Below are positions 11,705 to 25,216 of a DNA stretch of 64,000 nt, one piece after another. The notes under the pieces were generated by a model that did no database searches, had not been told where the DNA came from, and saw only the letters and a program-made list of their open reading frames with translations. Each line of letters starts with the position of its first letter. Position 1 is the stretch's first letter. This DNA is from Straminergon stramineum (lineage: Eukaryota > Streptophyta > Bryopsida > Hypnales > Calliergonaceae), in contig OY987272.1 of NCBI GenBank assembly GCA_963920665.1, positions 1,369,001 through 1,433,000 on the forward strand, given 5' to 3'. The position numbers were made by a program, and so were the translations under genes.

Positions 11705-12544
11705 AAAGTGATTTCTCAGAGCGTTTTCGTAGTTTTATTTATTTACTTTTATGTTTCGCGTTTTTTTTACTTTTGGTGGATCGGGAGGTTAGATGCAGAG
11801 CTTAAGAGTTGGTCATCCGGTTTGTTGTATGGTTATCTTTCGTGTTCTATTGTAGGTGTTATTGCGTGTGCGTCAGGTTTGTGTTCTTGTTGTTGATGAT
11901 GATTGTGGATTAGGTTTTCTGGGAGATTGGTGCTGGATTGAATTCGTGAAGTGAATAAGGGTTTTGCGGTTGAACACGGGCGCTGATTTTGAGTTATTTA
12001 TGCCCGTATGAATCGATCTTGCGCAACTTTATTGTCGCAGTAATTCGGCGCTGTAAATTCGATTTCTCTGAGTATGTTGTAGCTTTATTTGGTTTTGGTT
12101 TTGGATTTATGATTGTTTGGAGTGGCGCGCTGAGAGGTTGGATCTCGAGTTTGAGAATCGATCATCTGGAATCTTGTGGTTTTCTTTCTTCTTTTGTTCT
12201 GAAATTGCATTCGTGTTTTCGTCTTGCTTATGTGGATTACTTGTTGGGGAGATTGGTGCTGGATTGAATTAGTGAAGTTAACTAGGGTTTATGGTTTTAC
12301 GTGTTGATGGAGTTTAGGGTTCACCAGCTGGACGAAGACTTCTCAATCACGATACTCTTGGCGGAAGAGTGATGTTATTTCAGATGAATGCACCCACTCA
12401 GGAGATTGTCTCGCAACCAGCGTATCATAGGGCGGAGTGGACTGGACTAGGTTGCCTATAATAGCGCTCTCTGGTCAAGAGTGTCCGTGCCCGGTTATTT
12501 ATTTATTTTTTCAAGCGGACAGAGGAGGAAAGTGCTAGACAAGG

Positions 12545-15485
12545 ATGAGTTTCTTAGACATAGAGGCTGGGGGTCTCCCCCCCGGTCGCAGGCAGCAAGA
12601 TACGACACAGGCGCTTGCGTCCGGAGTGTTTCAGATCAACACCGCTGTATCGTCATTCAAGCGTCTCATGGGCTCGTTGGGCACTGCTAAAGACACTCCT
12701 GCCCTTCGTGAAAAATTGTAAGATTCTCTCATCCGAAACCTGCACATCTGTGACGTTCTATCGCAATACCATGCAAAAGGGGTTTATGGTTCTCTTCTTG
12801 ACATCTTGCAACTACTAATTGGAGACGCTTAAGCTATCGTTCTACGTCGTAATGTTAGTTGTTGATAGTCAATGCTCACGATCTCAAATTTGCAGTCACC
12901 ACATTGATAGTGGCTTGAGGCTCTCTCTTGAAGAGACTATATTTGGTATCTGCCGGATCATAATAGAATTGGAATTACCAATATTTTGGACGTCTTAAGA
13001 TTGTGAGCTAGAATAGTTGCAACTGTTAGAGAGGGGAGAAGACTAAATGTTCTAGCACATCACACTTCATGAAAATTGCTTTCTCAGTTTTCTACTTTTC
13101 GGCACCATAAGAAAGTGTATGCTCTCAGGCACAAAACGCGACAGCACATAGGACAACTTGCCAAAGAAACAGGCTCAAAGTTGAAGACTGCTAGTGATCA
13201 TGACCACAACAGACCTGTTCAGGTAAGCCATTGTAACCTTTTTTTGATGAATTCTGATTTCATATTTGTGAGCCCTGTATTCTGTTGGCTTTCTGAATGT
13301 TTTTCAAAGATGTCGACCTCAATATTTATTCCACTCCTGTCGGAGGAAGTGATTTTGTGGGAGAAGACTAGATTACTTCTTCAACGTAAACAACACAATC
13401 TTACAGGTTCTGATAGAAAAGTGTTAAAATCTGTACTGGGTTGCTTGTTCTTTGTTTTCTGTAGGTATTTAAGTGGATTCTTATTTTCTGCGCAGGGCAA
13501 TAAGAAATTGAGCGATGCTAAACTTGCGAAAGACTTCCAAGCCGTGCTTGTAGAATTTCAGAATGCCCAGAAAATAGCTCAGGAACGGGAGAAAATGTTC
13601 GCACCATTTGTTCCTGAAGATGTTCAAGCAAGGTCTGGTCTTCCATCCGTTTTTCGACTTTGGATAAACCCAGGTGCTCTTATTTTAGCGACTGTAAGGT
13701 CTCTTAGTTGTCAATGGCTGTTGCAGAGTACGGCAAGCAGGACTAGGTAGGTGTCACTTGACTATCTTGTTTGCAGGGCAATTTTGTAATTTCGAGGTGT
13801 CTTATGTTTTTTCCTTCTGGTGGATCATTTTTCGAATTTACTTGAAAACTCATTCAACTATATTTGTAGTTCTAGCTCTCTGATTCTTGGGTCCCTTGAC
13901 GGCTTTTTCGGGGAGATTGCCCATCTGTTTGCCATGCACGTCACATGAAAGAACAGAATTTCTGCAGTGAAATGATGTGGTACGCTGGCCTTAGTTATGA
14001 ATATGTTAATCTAAGCTACACTGAATAGGGGTATTAAGGGGACCCATACTAATTAATCGACATTCCACACTATAGAAATATCTACCTTTATTGTACACCA
14101 GTAGTTATTGAAGTGTCCGGGGGATGTACATCATGTTTCAAACATCTACAGTTTTCTACAATCAGTCCCTTCATTTTTTTGGTCCCCTTAATACCCCTAT
14201 TCAGTGTAGTTTATTGACCTTATGATGCTCATGAGATGAGTGGTTTTCTGCAGTCAATATTCCGGTGAAGTGAAGTCAGCGCCAGAGGAAAGTCAGTATC
14301 AAACTTTTGCTGCACAAAGATCGTAAGAATTTGGCACTTACTCTGGCACTCCCGCGTTGGTGCCTCAGATGGAGGTTTCGGTGTAGTTTTTTCTTTATTT
14401 GCTCTGGATAAAGAATTAAAGCGTTGAACTTCTTGCCTCCAGGATTGATATGAATATTCAATTAAAATGCTGTGCAGGCAAGACTTCATCCAACTGGAGA
14501 ACGAAACAGTTTTCAATGAAGCAGTGATTGAAGAGAGAGAGCAAGGCATACGAGAAATACATCAGCAAATTGGCGAAGTGAATGAGATTTTCAAGGATTT
14601 AGCTGTTCTCGTTCACGAGCAAGGCTACATGATTGGTATGTTATATGACTGATACCTTCTTTTGTATTGCCTGCTATTGAATACTGTGCATAGCCATGGG
14701 TTATTATCCTTCCTGCGCTTTGGAAATAATTTGGATTATGGTGGACAACATCTGCGTCTGTTGGTGCAGATGACATTGACTCAAATGTACAAGGTGCGGA
14801 AGCGGCTACTGAGCAAGCAAATCGACAGCTTGCAAAAGCGGCCAACAGCCAAAAGTCGGGAACAACACTGGTAATCTTCTTACGGACGACCTCTTTAACG
14901 TCACCTTCTCTGATATCACACCCTCGGTTCTCTCACCTTACCCTGGGAAATCACCGTACCGAGTCCAAAACTCACTGTCTACTCTCACTTGCACTCTCTG
15001 TCATGTCACAAGAAGTATAAATGTGATTATGAGTTTACACTATACAAATATAATGATAAGGGGTTCAAAAAAGTATGAAACGTGTTGTAGAACACTTTGC
15101 TGACCCCTGCAACCCCGAGTACTTCTTTTAATGTTACTTCCTCTTGCAACACGATTATGTAACAATGTTACAGAACTCCATATAATCATGTGCATTTTGG
15201 GCGCCTAGGCTGTGGCATTAGAGTGGGTCCGTTTACGTCTGGCAGACAATTATGCTGTGAATCGCTTTGGAGAAGCTCTAAATACCGCAGCGAAATTCCT
15301 TTTAACTCGTGACCCTTCTTTCACATTTATCCCTGTGCTGTAGCCTTAGTTGTTGGTGATAATGTTGGTGACTGTTGAAGAGAGAAGGCACCCTAACTCT
15401 TTTTTTGGTGTTTCTGCAGACTTGTTTGATTTTGGTGATTGTGGCGATGGCAGTGCTTGTGCTGCTCCTCTTCTTGACTCGGTGA
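12545..15485 (+). CDS. SYP2: Qa-SNARE syntaxin, SYP2 (vacuolar/prevacuolar) type
   Basis: Seven exons: 12545-12717, 13129-13222, 13496-13632, 14254-14322, 14478-14635, 14770-14870, 15420-15485; 265 aa, close to the usual 260-280 aa of plant SYP2 proteins. All junctions keep frame. The N terminus [10 protein letters not shown] is typical of SYP21/SYP22. Next come the Habc region (about 25-135, with [19 protein letters not shown]), the linker APFVPED, the SNARE motif (about 177-240) with [35 protein letters not shown] and zero-layer Gln206, and a C-terminal membrane anchor (246-263). Family knowledge: SYP2 syntaxins mediate fusion at the prevacuolar compartment and tonoplast. The start at 12545 is chosen because it gives the conserved [10 protein letters not shown]. 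Intron 3 carries a MITE. Nothing looks broken. Confidence 0.95.
14016..14209. mobile_element. 194-bp MITE with perfect 29-bp TIRs in syntaxin intron 3
   Basis: 14016-14044 (CTACACTGAATAGGGGTATT...) is the exact reverse complement of 14181-14209. The sequence just inside the TIRs diverges at once, so this is a discrete TIR, not a palindrome. If the element begins at CACTGAAT it is flanked by TA on both sides, as for Tc1/mariner-type insertions; this assignment is inference. It has no coding capacity and lies wholly inside the intron between exons 3 and 4. Confidence 0.85.
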
Positions 15486-16850
15486 TGACGACCGCTTCGT
15501 TTGTGACATTTGATTGGGGCCTACCATATTCTGACATTGCTCTAGTTAGCATATTTATCTAAAATAATTTTAGAAGCAGGTAAACCAGGTACTGTATTTC
15601 TATTTGTCCTAGGGTTTTGTGTTGTTCAAGGTGCACCTTGTTTTTTGAACTGTGGTACAATTAATCCTCGGCTTCAAGTTATTTTGGCTCAGCTTAAGTT
15701 TTATAGCACGAGCATTGGAATTATACGCAGTGTTGGCCATTACCTGTTGATGTTTTGAGGGAGATTTTACAATGTTTTGTAATCCGTCAGTATTCCAAGT
15801 GTGCATGCTTTGTTCTATTTGTGGGTAAAGCCTCCTGATTGCCAGGTAGGGATACCAAAGACAGCTTCCTGGGATCAGGGAAACCTGAAGAATTCTGGAC
15901 GAGGGAAAACAACATACTGTCCATCAGAATTCAATTTTTGTCCTCTTGCCATCAAAAATTATGATTTATCAGCGGGTGAAACGGTATTAAACCTGGGATT
16001 TTCTTACTCTTACAACTCGTCCTCTAGTATGCTTTTAGTTCAAGGCTCAACTGGTGTTCACTGCAGTATGTGGTTACTAAGTGTCTGAGCGCATCTGTGA
16101 TAATTTAAAAATTCTAGGCCTCTCTGATACGGACTTGGATTTGTGCGTTTGTTCAGGAGAGTGAGTTTGTATTTGAGTTTGTTCGACGTGATCTGTCCCT
16201 GGCACTGTATTTCTTATCTGCAATCAAACCCCTCTAATTGTACACTCTGTAATTGCACATTTGGTATACAGTATATCCTGAGAATCTGTCGTGTTGTGTC
16301 CTCAACTGATTGGTCAAGAGCCTCCTGAGGCAGTGCAATTAGAGAGTGTATTTGAAGAGGATTGAGTGTTGAGAACTGATGTAATGAACTAATAGTCGGA
16401 TCCTCATGTTCTTGGGAATCGTAGCTTTCACATATATTTGTTGCAGGCTATCGGTATTCGACGGAGTAGTTTGGGGTACCTTCCATGTATTGCGAGATTT
16501 AACGAGTTGGGTTGATGGGGTGATAGTTTTACCAGTGGATCGATATCAGTTTGGTGGTGTGCAGATATTTAGAAATGCCTCTTTTATCAGATTTTATGGT
16601 ACAGAACTTTCCAGGAGTTTGAAAAAATATGCTTGGTTATCATTGAACCACTAGTGTGCACTTCTAGTTGAAAATCAAATGCAAATTTCATAATAATGAA
16701 ATGAGTAGGTGTGGGGAGAAGAACCAACATTACGCAATCAAGGTGCTTTTGTGACAAACATCTGCAGTGAAGGAGTTTTGGACACGAGTTGCAATGGACT
16801 TCCTCCGCAATTATTCTCTCGATGTTAAGAAATAAATTTCTTTTCTCTCT
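15486..16850 (+). other. Downstream flank of the syntaxin gene
   Basis: This stretch has base composition like the gene, unlike the AT-rich spacer that begins near 16.85 kb. ORFs of 60-95 codons around 15.80-16.09, 16.14-16.33 and 16.41-16.65 kb show no recognisable motif. They may be 3' UTR or a decayed gene. No poly(A) signal is assigned. Confidence 0.4.
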
Positions 16851-19800
16851 TTAAAATCCCAAGGACACGTTGCTATACTCATTGAATTATGCTATATACA
16901 TGACACTTTTGTACATAACTAATTCAAAATGAAAATTGTTCAAAATATTTGGAGAGTTTAAGAGCTTTATTGAGAACAAATAAGTTCATATCTTTAGCCT
17001 CTAAAAATCTTTGAAACCAAATAGTGGTTTTTGAGGTTGTGGTCAAATGCTGCAATTTGACTTTTGACTCTTCATATGTGCAAATGAAATTGTTAGATGG
17101 ACCTCTTCATTGCAACTTTGCAAATGTAATTTGTAGTTTGGATGCATTTTCTATGAAATATTGAGTGTTTTAGCCTTAGAAATTCAGTTCTTGCAATTAT
17201 TGAAGAATTTATAAGGAAGTGCAACTTAACAATTTTTTTGATACTTGAGGATATTCCCCCTTATGGACTATTGCAAAAAAAATTTGCTTTTTGGCCATAA
17301 AAAATTGCATTTCAAAGCTTTATTTTGAAATTTTTTTCTCTTCCTACTTTGTAATACTTTGTTATAACAATGAACCATTTGGGTTTCAGAACAAGATTTT
17401 TTTGAAATTTTGGTGAATTTATAAATATTTCTCTATGTTTTGCTCTTCTCAAAGGGACTATGGTAATGTAAATTATAAAAGTTTTTTACAAAGTGGTTTT
17501 AAGTATTGATTTTGGGTGTGGTAATTCTCAAGCTAAGCATCTATATCATACTAAAGTATATAAACTAAACTATTCATATATATAAAAAAAATTCTTGAAT
17601 TTTGAAGTTGAGATCCCCCCATGGGCATGCAATGAAAAAATCAACTTAACACTTTTATCACATAGATCTCACAAATAGTAAACAATTTTGAATTGAATTT
17701 TTTTGTACATGATCTATTTGAAGGAGAAATTTAGATCCTATGGCCACAATTGTCATTTCTTACAAAATTTTCCATCAAAAATCTTGATCTGAAAGTATAC
17801 ATTTTCAAAAATTTGGGGGCTCAAAATGCCAAGAATTTATAGTAGTTAAAGTTAGAATTTGTGGAAATAAAGAAAAAAATATTGAAAATGGAAAATTAAT
17901 TCAAAACAAATATTTCTAATGTAAAATGTAAATTTTTTTCATTGGCTTGCTAGTTAGTAAAGCATAAAAAACAAAAAGCAATATACCATTGGTACAAATA
18001 ATATCAACAATGCTATTTTGTGAGTGTGTAAGCATGAGCCTATGAGTGTTGAGCAAGGATTATGTGTGCATTGAGCTTAGAAATTTGAAGAAGCATTAGA
18101 AAACTTAATAATATTTCTAAAAACAAATTTCATTTTAAGCTTTGGATCAAAATTTATTATTTTATTAAATTTTAGTACCTACTACCATAGACCTATTACC
18201 GTGGATATGTAAAATTCAAATGAAAATTCTAATGTTCAATCTTGTCTTGAAGTATACACTTTAAAGATGAAGAATCCAATTGATGTGAAAGATGAATGGA
18301 GATAGAAATAAATTTGTTTCGAATATCGGTTGATCATTGTCCTATAACAACATGGATCCTCTTGGGATTGATGGGAAGGTACCAATAATTTTTTTCTGGA
18401 TGTGATGTTATTAGATTTGTTTAGATTTTAGAAAAAAAAATTATTGATTAGATTTCTTTATGTATAGAAAGAACTTAGCCTCGCCAAGTTTCACTTTTGT
18501 TGATCACTATCTTATAGTAGTGTGGATCTTCTTGGTACTGATGGCATGGGGGAGGTACCTATACATGTTTTAATGTGTCGGTAATCAACTTGTTAAGATT
18601 TTAGAAAATATTGTTAAGATTGTTAAGATTTAAAAAAAATATTTGGTTGATAAGGATTATTTTTGTAAGGAATGAGCTTAGTTACACCAAAATATTGATT
18701 AGTTGATCATTATCGTCTTGTGGAACCTCTTGGGGATCCAACTCATCCATCTTGATCAAATGGTCATTTGGTTGATTACTCCCTTTTTGCAGCTTGGTAC
18801 CCCTTGATGTTGATAAGAGCCCCCCAATTGTGGACAAAAAATAAACAAATGGCATATCAAGGTGTAATAGGTCCACAATAATAGGTATTAATAAAATTTA
18901 CTATAAATAGGAAATTTTAGCCAAAATTTTTAGATGGAATCTCTAAAAATTTGTATTCTTATAGGTTCACAAGCTTCCATGCTCATAAAATAGCAACCCT
19001 ACCTGCAATATTATCCTATTGAATATTAAAATATGTTTCCATGAAGTTCTTTGCGAACTAATATCAAATATCATTGGAATCACATCCAAACTGGCCTCTT
19101 ATTCAAAGTAAGCTTTCAAAAACTATGATTTCATATGATGATTTTCATTCTCACTTTATGGTTTCCAAGAATCTTTTCAAAAAAATTGTTTTGCAACCAT
19201 AATGAATTGGAATACTAAATGATTGCTCTTTGTTCTCAATATTATCTTCATTGGTTGCTTGGTGTCTACAAACCTAACCATTTTATTTCCGAAACAATGA
19301 TTACACTAATATTTTTTTAACAATTGTAGACACAAAATTAGGTTCATTAGGACTTCAATACACACCTACAATATTTACCAAAACAAATACTCTAGGATTA
19401 TTTTCCAAGAACCATTTCAAGCAAGAGTAAACTACTAAGTACAACTTTTTCATCTATAACCAAGTTCATAAATTTTGCAAATATGTAAGTGAAGAGAGAT
19501 GCTACAATGGAATAGTAGCTCAAAAAAGTTATGGAAATCACAGAAAATTGTTTAGAAAATGTAGTGTTCTTTACAAAACAAAGGAAGTTGTAGAATCAAT
19601 GGATAACAATGTTAAATATTGTGAAAATTTGTATAGCCTATGAAGAAGAGTGTCAAAACTTTTGGGAATGACTTGTTGAACTTGTCAAATGTTAGATACC
19701 TCATTCAAGTGCCAAGTCCCTTAGGTTTCCAAAATCAATAACTCTTCCAACATGTGTATAATTTGTGATAATTCATAATTTTTCTTTATTTTAGATAAAT

Positions 19801-20600
19801 GAAAGAATGGACTTAAATATAAACACATACAAAAAAAACAAATTAAATCAATTTCCAGCATTTCACATACACCATTCCTTTTACTTATTGTTGGTGCTAC
19901 ATTGGATATATTAGTTGAGTTGTCAATATATAACATGAATTGATGCAATCATTGTTGTTCTAAAAGTACATAACATTTTTGAAAGATGACAAGTCTCTTT
20001 CCACAATTCCACCTAAATAAATATGCCTACCATGTATTTCAAGGACTCTCTTTCATTCAAAATTCTTCTATCAAATTTGTGTCTTAGGTTCTATATCCTC
20101 AATTGAATACCTTTATTCTAAATTAAATAGAGACCCTATAAATTTTAATCAAGAATATGATTAATTGGAGGCACCACCAAATTTCTTAAGGTGTCAACAC
20201 CTATTATAAATACTTTATGGTTTGCTAAACCATTTGCAACATACATTCATTTTGATGATGAAACTCACATAACATTATCCAATAGTGGTAGTAGGGTAAC
20301 TTTCAAGGTTTCTTGTCAAATTAATAATGTCCATTCATGAACATGGAGATTACCATGCAGAAATTACAATTGTGGAGGAACTTTGACATCAGTATCACTT
20401 TCTTCTCATTGAAGAGACTTGTTCCACACACATGGTCCCCAATTTCGACATTGCTTCCTCACTTTTTAATTGAAAATCCAGTCAATTAACATTCTACCTC
20501 CTCTTTTATTAAGGGAAATCTTTTGCCTTCGTGAATAATATTATGTTGGACCCATCATATTTTATGTCGCAATTAGAGCACCATCACAAATTGGCACTCA
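16851..20600. other. AT-rich intergenic region
   Basis: No gene supported. Contains a degenerate tandem repeat at 18325-18760 (listed) and otherwise low-complexity AT-rich sequence with frequent stops. Confidence 0.6.
18325..18760. repeat. Degenerate tandem repeat, about 170-200 bp period
   Basis: The phrase GTTGATCATT...GTGGATC(C/T)TCTTGG recurs starting near 18329, 18499 and 18701, followed in the first two units by GATGG...GGTACC and a T-rich stretch with TTAGATTTTAGAAAA. Three imperfect units. Confidence 0.55.
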
Positions 20601-20604
20601 TACC

Positions 20605-21018
20605 TTATATACACATGTACGTGCCTAGTCCTTGCAAATTGCAATCACCTGAAGCTGAAAATGAACAAGGGCATGTACATGAACAAGTGGATGGTGCATA
20701 ACCTAGTTGAGTGTTAACTCTAGATATGAAAGTTGGTGATTGGATTGGATGTACTTTTGAAACTCCAGTTGTACACATACACTTGCCAAGGAAATCACAG
20801 CGTGAAAGAATTCCTGAAGCTCTATAAGGAATTGCGGAACAAAAATCTATACAAATACAAGATTCATTGGGAGGAACCATTGGAGCACTTATTGGATTAG
20901 TAATAGTTAGAAACTTTGAATCATTCAATAGAGGCTCAAGTTTAATTGCTATAATACCACCTTGTATCATAAATAACGATAGCATTGAAATAAATAACAT
21001 CAACTTAATCATAGCCAT
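20605..21018 (-). CDS. Small secreted cysteine-rich protein, unknown family
   Basis: A single-exon ORF of 137 aa. Residues 1-25 (MAMIKLMLFISMLSLFMIQG...) form a convincing signal peptide. The mature part is rich in cysteine: CICIDFC, RCDFLGKCMC, CSCTCPC, then GDC and MC near the end, about 12 Cys in the last 85 residues. I do not recognise the family; a defensin-like or other disulfide-rich apoplastic peptide is possible. It sits alone in AT-rich repeat DNA with no clear TATA box, so it could also be a fragment of a larger gene. The start is the first of two close ATGs. Confidence 0.45.
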   Translation of the reverse strand: MAMIKLMLFISMLSLFMIQGGIIAIKLEPLLNDSKFLTITNPISAPMVPPNESCICIDFCSAIPYRASGILSRCDFLGKCMCTTGVSKVHPIQSPTFISRVNTQLGYAPSTCSCTCPCSFSASGDCNLQGLGTYMCI

Positions 21019-22306
21019 GATGATAATTTATGTAAAGTGAAAAAAACTATGATAGATTGAAAAAGGACTATACAACTAATACATGGGAAAACAAATAATA
21101 AAACACAATTATGTGTAATTAGTTTATTTAAGAAATTGAAAATCTCTTGATTGAACTTAAATTTAAATTTATACATATCTATAGTAGAAGTGCAATTTTG
21201 ATGGATGAAATTCTAAAATCAACAATTATATTTTTAGCATAATATTATAAAAGTAAAGTGTAATATGAAGTTTTTCAAAACTAAACTTGAGTAATATCTA
21301 TTATTAACTGGAAGTAGGCCTCTTTTATGATCCTCTTTATTTTTATATGTGTAACTTGTGAAACCATTTTGTTTCTAAAATTAACATTTGCTTTATAAAT
21401 TTAGAATTTTTAGTAATAGATCTTATTACATATCCTATTATTATTCTAACTTTTACCTTTATGTGTTGTGCATAAAACAAGCATTCAACAATTTGTGAAC
21501 AATGGACTAGCATGGGTCAAGCTAGCAAAACATAAAATAATTTATTATAAAATAAATGATAAAATAAACGATAAATGATGAAAAATAATAATTCAATGAA
21601 ATAAAAAGGTATCAATAATGATGCAAAGATTACAGACATTATATCATGTATTTATTTAAGGCCATCTAATAACCCAAATGCTAAGATATGAAACTACAAG
21701 ACCAAAAGCCAATATCAAAAAGAAAATGAAGAAAGTAGGACTTAAAAAACTTGTAATAATGAGTTTATGAGACTACCTTAGTAATGAATAAGTTAAAGGA
21801 CAATAAATAAAAATGCCCTTTATACTACAACATTCCAAATTAAATCTTGAAAACAACCTATAGTTGAATCCTAAGAATTCCCAAGGTTCTCTTGCCTTGG
21901 AAATCACTTGAAAATCAACCATTTCTATAAATTGGATATATATTCTTGTAATTTTTTTGGTAAATTAGTCTGTATGATGATAAACAAAAAGAAATTGTAC
22001 AAAATAAATGTTTTTTTGTATGTTGAGAATGACTATAGGAGACTTATATATATTAAATACATATATATCTCAAAAAATTTATTTTATTTTTTACCAAATA
22101 GTTTAATAAATATCTGAGAAGTTATATTCAAGATTCATAAAGAATATTGTAGTAGAAAATTTTATTCAATGGTTTGCAATGGATTAAAGCTCAAAAGGAA
22201 ATTACCTATTTCACTTGAAATGATTGCCTATTAACACCAACCTAATAGAAAGGGAATGACATTTGTTTTAGTAGACTATGGACTTATCTACTTACCATGC
22301 TATAAA

Positions 22307-23262
22307 TTTAACCCCTAAAGGACCAAACGGTGTTTTTTGGCAACATAGCAATTTCGGGCAGCTCACTACGAATGGAATTTTTATTTTTTTTCTTTGAAAT
22401 TTTCACACAATATGTGCCCAAGGAGTAGCTTTAAAACCCAACAATTTTCATAACTTTTGAATGCATGGTCAAAAAGTTATTGTATGATATGTTGTTTTCA
22501 TTGCTCGGCGGGCAGCCTGGGCAGCAGAAAAAACTTCTTTAAAAATCACTTTTTAAAAAAATAAAAATTTGAAATTTATTTTCTTGATTTATATATACAT
22601 GGAAAGCTTTGAATCATACCATTTTGATTTATGAGATGAAAGTTATGAAGAGTTTTAGTTGTGGGTAGTTTGTGGGTAGTAATGGAATCTCTACCCCAAA
22701 ATAAACTTTGAAGACCTTTATTTAACTCAATTTTCAACATTTTAGGAAAAAAAATAAAAAATTTCGGTGTAGATTGTTTATTATAACATTATCACCTTTG
22801 GGATTGGCATTTTTCAATTCCATAAATAAATTATTAACAATTTAGTATTTTGAATCATTCTCTACTTCTTTCTACTTGCTAATTTTTTCCTATATGTTGT
22901 ACAATTCCAAATGATCTAAAAATTTTCAAGAATGTATCCAACATGATTTGGAGAATGAATCCAAAGAGTTACAACCATTTTGGACATTTTTTCATAATGA
23001 TCTGACCTTGTGAAGTGCATCTGCCCGGATTTTCGCAGGGCCAAAAAATGGCTTTTTGTCACATCAAATGCTAATATCTTGCAATCTACACGGTGGAAAT
23101 TTCTGAAATTTTTACCACATCTTCCCAAAACAGTTTAATACAAGATCCTATGGTTACATTTGTCCAAAAATGTATTTTTTCTAAAATTTGGTACTTGTAC
23201 TAGAGATGACAGTTTTGGAGCATTTTTGGTGAAAACATACTCAAATACCTTTAGGGGTTAAA
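22307..23262. mobile_element. 956-bp non-autonomous element with TTTAACCCCTAAAGG ends
   Basis: The 15-bp sequence TTTAACCCCTAAAGG (22307-22321) is matched exactly by its reverse complement CCTTTAGGGGTTAAA (23248-23262). The interior is AT-rich without a long ORF. The ends match those of elements at 51.5 and 53.3 kb and resemble the smaller repeats at 6.9, 45.0 and 50.6-52.6 kb, so these look like one TIR family of several sizes. Confidence 0.65.
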
Positions 23263-25216
23263 AAAAGAAATCATACTTTGTTCCAATTTTTCATTGGCTA
23301 AGTTTGTTTTGCAATTCAAAATGCAATGTGTACACATTGATTTCCATGACTCAAATGTCGCTTAAATTGGAGTTTTTGTTACCTCAATAGTTTTTTGGGG
23401 TTCTTTTAATATTATGGAAAGATAAATTAACAAGTTGTAAGGAAGAAATACCTTTTCGAAAAGAAAAAAATGGGTCGGTGAAACTATGGGAAATAAGATG
23501 CAACCATAAAATGCTTGCATGGATTTTTAGGGGGCAATATTCCATTTTGACTCCTACATATGACCTCTTATTCAAGAATACTTTAATTACAATCAAGACA
23601 TGACCCAATCTAATTTTCTACATAAAACCACAACATCAAGGACATGTGCTCTAGAGATTCTTAAAAGATTTGACAACTTTTGCCAAATAACTTTGGAAAA
23701 AAAGGGAAAATAGTGACAAAGTTTTCTCTATAGTAGTAGTAAAGTGAACAATATTGTTTTATGCATAGGTATATGGTTTGCAACAAATTTTGCTATATGA
23801 TTTTGGAAAAAAGGGCTCCTATATAGTAATTTATTTTATGAAAAAGGTATATATATATATAATTGAGCGACAAATTTTTGGTGACAACATATTCTAGTTT
23901 CTTTAAAATGTCAAACATCACTCAAGGCTTCTCAACTTCTTCAGAACATTGGTTGTAAATGAGTCAACCTACTTTGATTTGGAGGATGAAAATTTTACAA
24001 AAATGAAGAATCTAGTTTCTAAGAACAACAAGATGGATGAGAATCTAAAACAAATGCATTCTTTTTAGATTTTAAAAAACAAACAAAAAATTGTCTTTTG
24101 AACTCTATTAATTCATCTTCAAATATGAGGGTTTTACATGGACAAAATCAATTATTTATACCCTGAAAAATATTACAAAATATGTATATATAATTTCTTA
24201 AATCCAAAAATGGATATAATCAATGTAATTTTTGCAACATCCTTACAAACTATTTGAATCATTCTAAGTCATTTAAATTTTTTGGATTCATCATAGGTCC
24301 TTTGCAATTTAGATCTCTTAGATTGAATGTACCAATTCAATATTGTCAAGAACTAAAGAGATATTGAGCCACTTTGTAATCCAATTAAGATATAATTCTA
24401 TGACTCCTTCAAGTTTTATGATAGAGTGTGTTTCTTCCATCCATTCTACTCATGTTACAAGAACTTTTCCTAAAACCTGGTCTACCTTTTTCTTGCATAA
24501 GATTTCCATTTTTAATTTAATTTTGGAATATTACAAATTTTGAAATTTTGAAAATCAGAAAAGTATATAGGCATCATTGCATCACACCCTCAATAATTTA
24601 GTTTTAAAAATAATGATTTTTTTTCATTTCCCCCCATTTGCAATAAAAAATTTGATGGGAACATTTTTTATTTTCATAGGCCTTGAAGAGTGAAGGCATC
24701 ATGGTGATCTCAAAAATACTTGTGTGTCATGTATCAATATCATAGTGTTCTTTGAAAGAACTTCAAGGCACTTGTTCATATTTATTAAAAACAAGATGTG
24801 ACAGTTTCAATTTTACATTACAAATTTTGTAACAATGTTTGTCTTTTTACTTATGTAATGAATGATATCTCTTGAATGTAGTGTTATTGAAATTATGTGT
24901 GAAATTACATTTTAGAAATCCCCATGATCTTTATTTCTTTGCTTTGAATACTATAACCACATTTTTGAAGTGAATGATTTTGCTTAGAATTCAACAATTC
25001 TATTTTTATTCATGTATGGTCTCAAGCATGAAATCACTTCCAATTACTTCACTAAATTATAATATCACTGTAGTATCTGAATTTCATTAGTGTGAAAATA
25101 TTATTTATATATTCAAAAATCGTGGGAAAAAGTAAGTGCCAAAATCGTAGTTTGCATCATTACAACATCCTTAATAGGACCAATAGATATGCCCACCAAC
25201 TATAACAATAAAATTT

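Larger units (their letters stand above)
10441..12544 (+). promoter_or_regulatory. Promoter and 5' leader region of the syntaxin gene
   Basis: GC content rises abruptly at about 10.43 kb. A GCCACGTCA motif (10503-10511, bZIP G/C-box type) and a second ACGT core (CAACGTGGCC, about 10538) lie here. TTAGGGTT telo-box-like words occur near 11195, 11445 and 12313. The leader contains a 246-bp tandem duplication and a short inverted repeat, listed separately. Several short ORFs (for example around 11.6-11.9 and 12.0-12.27 kb) show no protein-like sequence and are read as leader or intron. Confidence 0.45.

Noticed and set aside
13076..13750. A 224-codon plus-strand ORF in the syntaxin gene
   Set aside because: It reads through syntaxin exons 2 and 3 and the intron between them. 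The spliced model gives continuous conserved SYP2 sequence.
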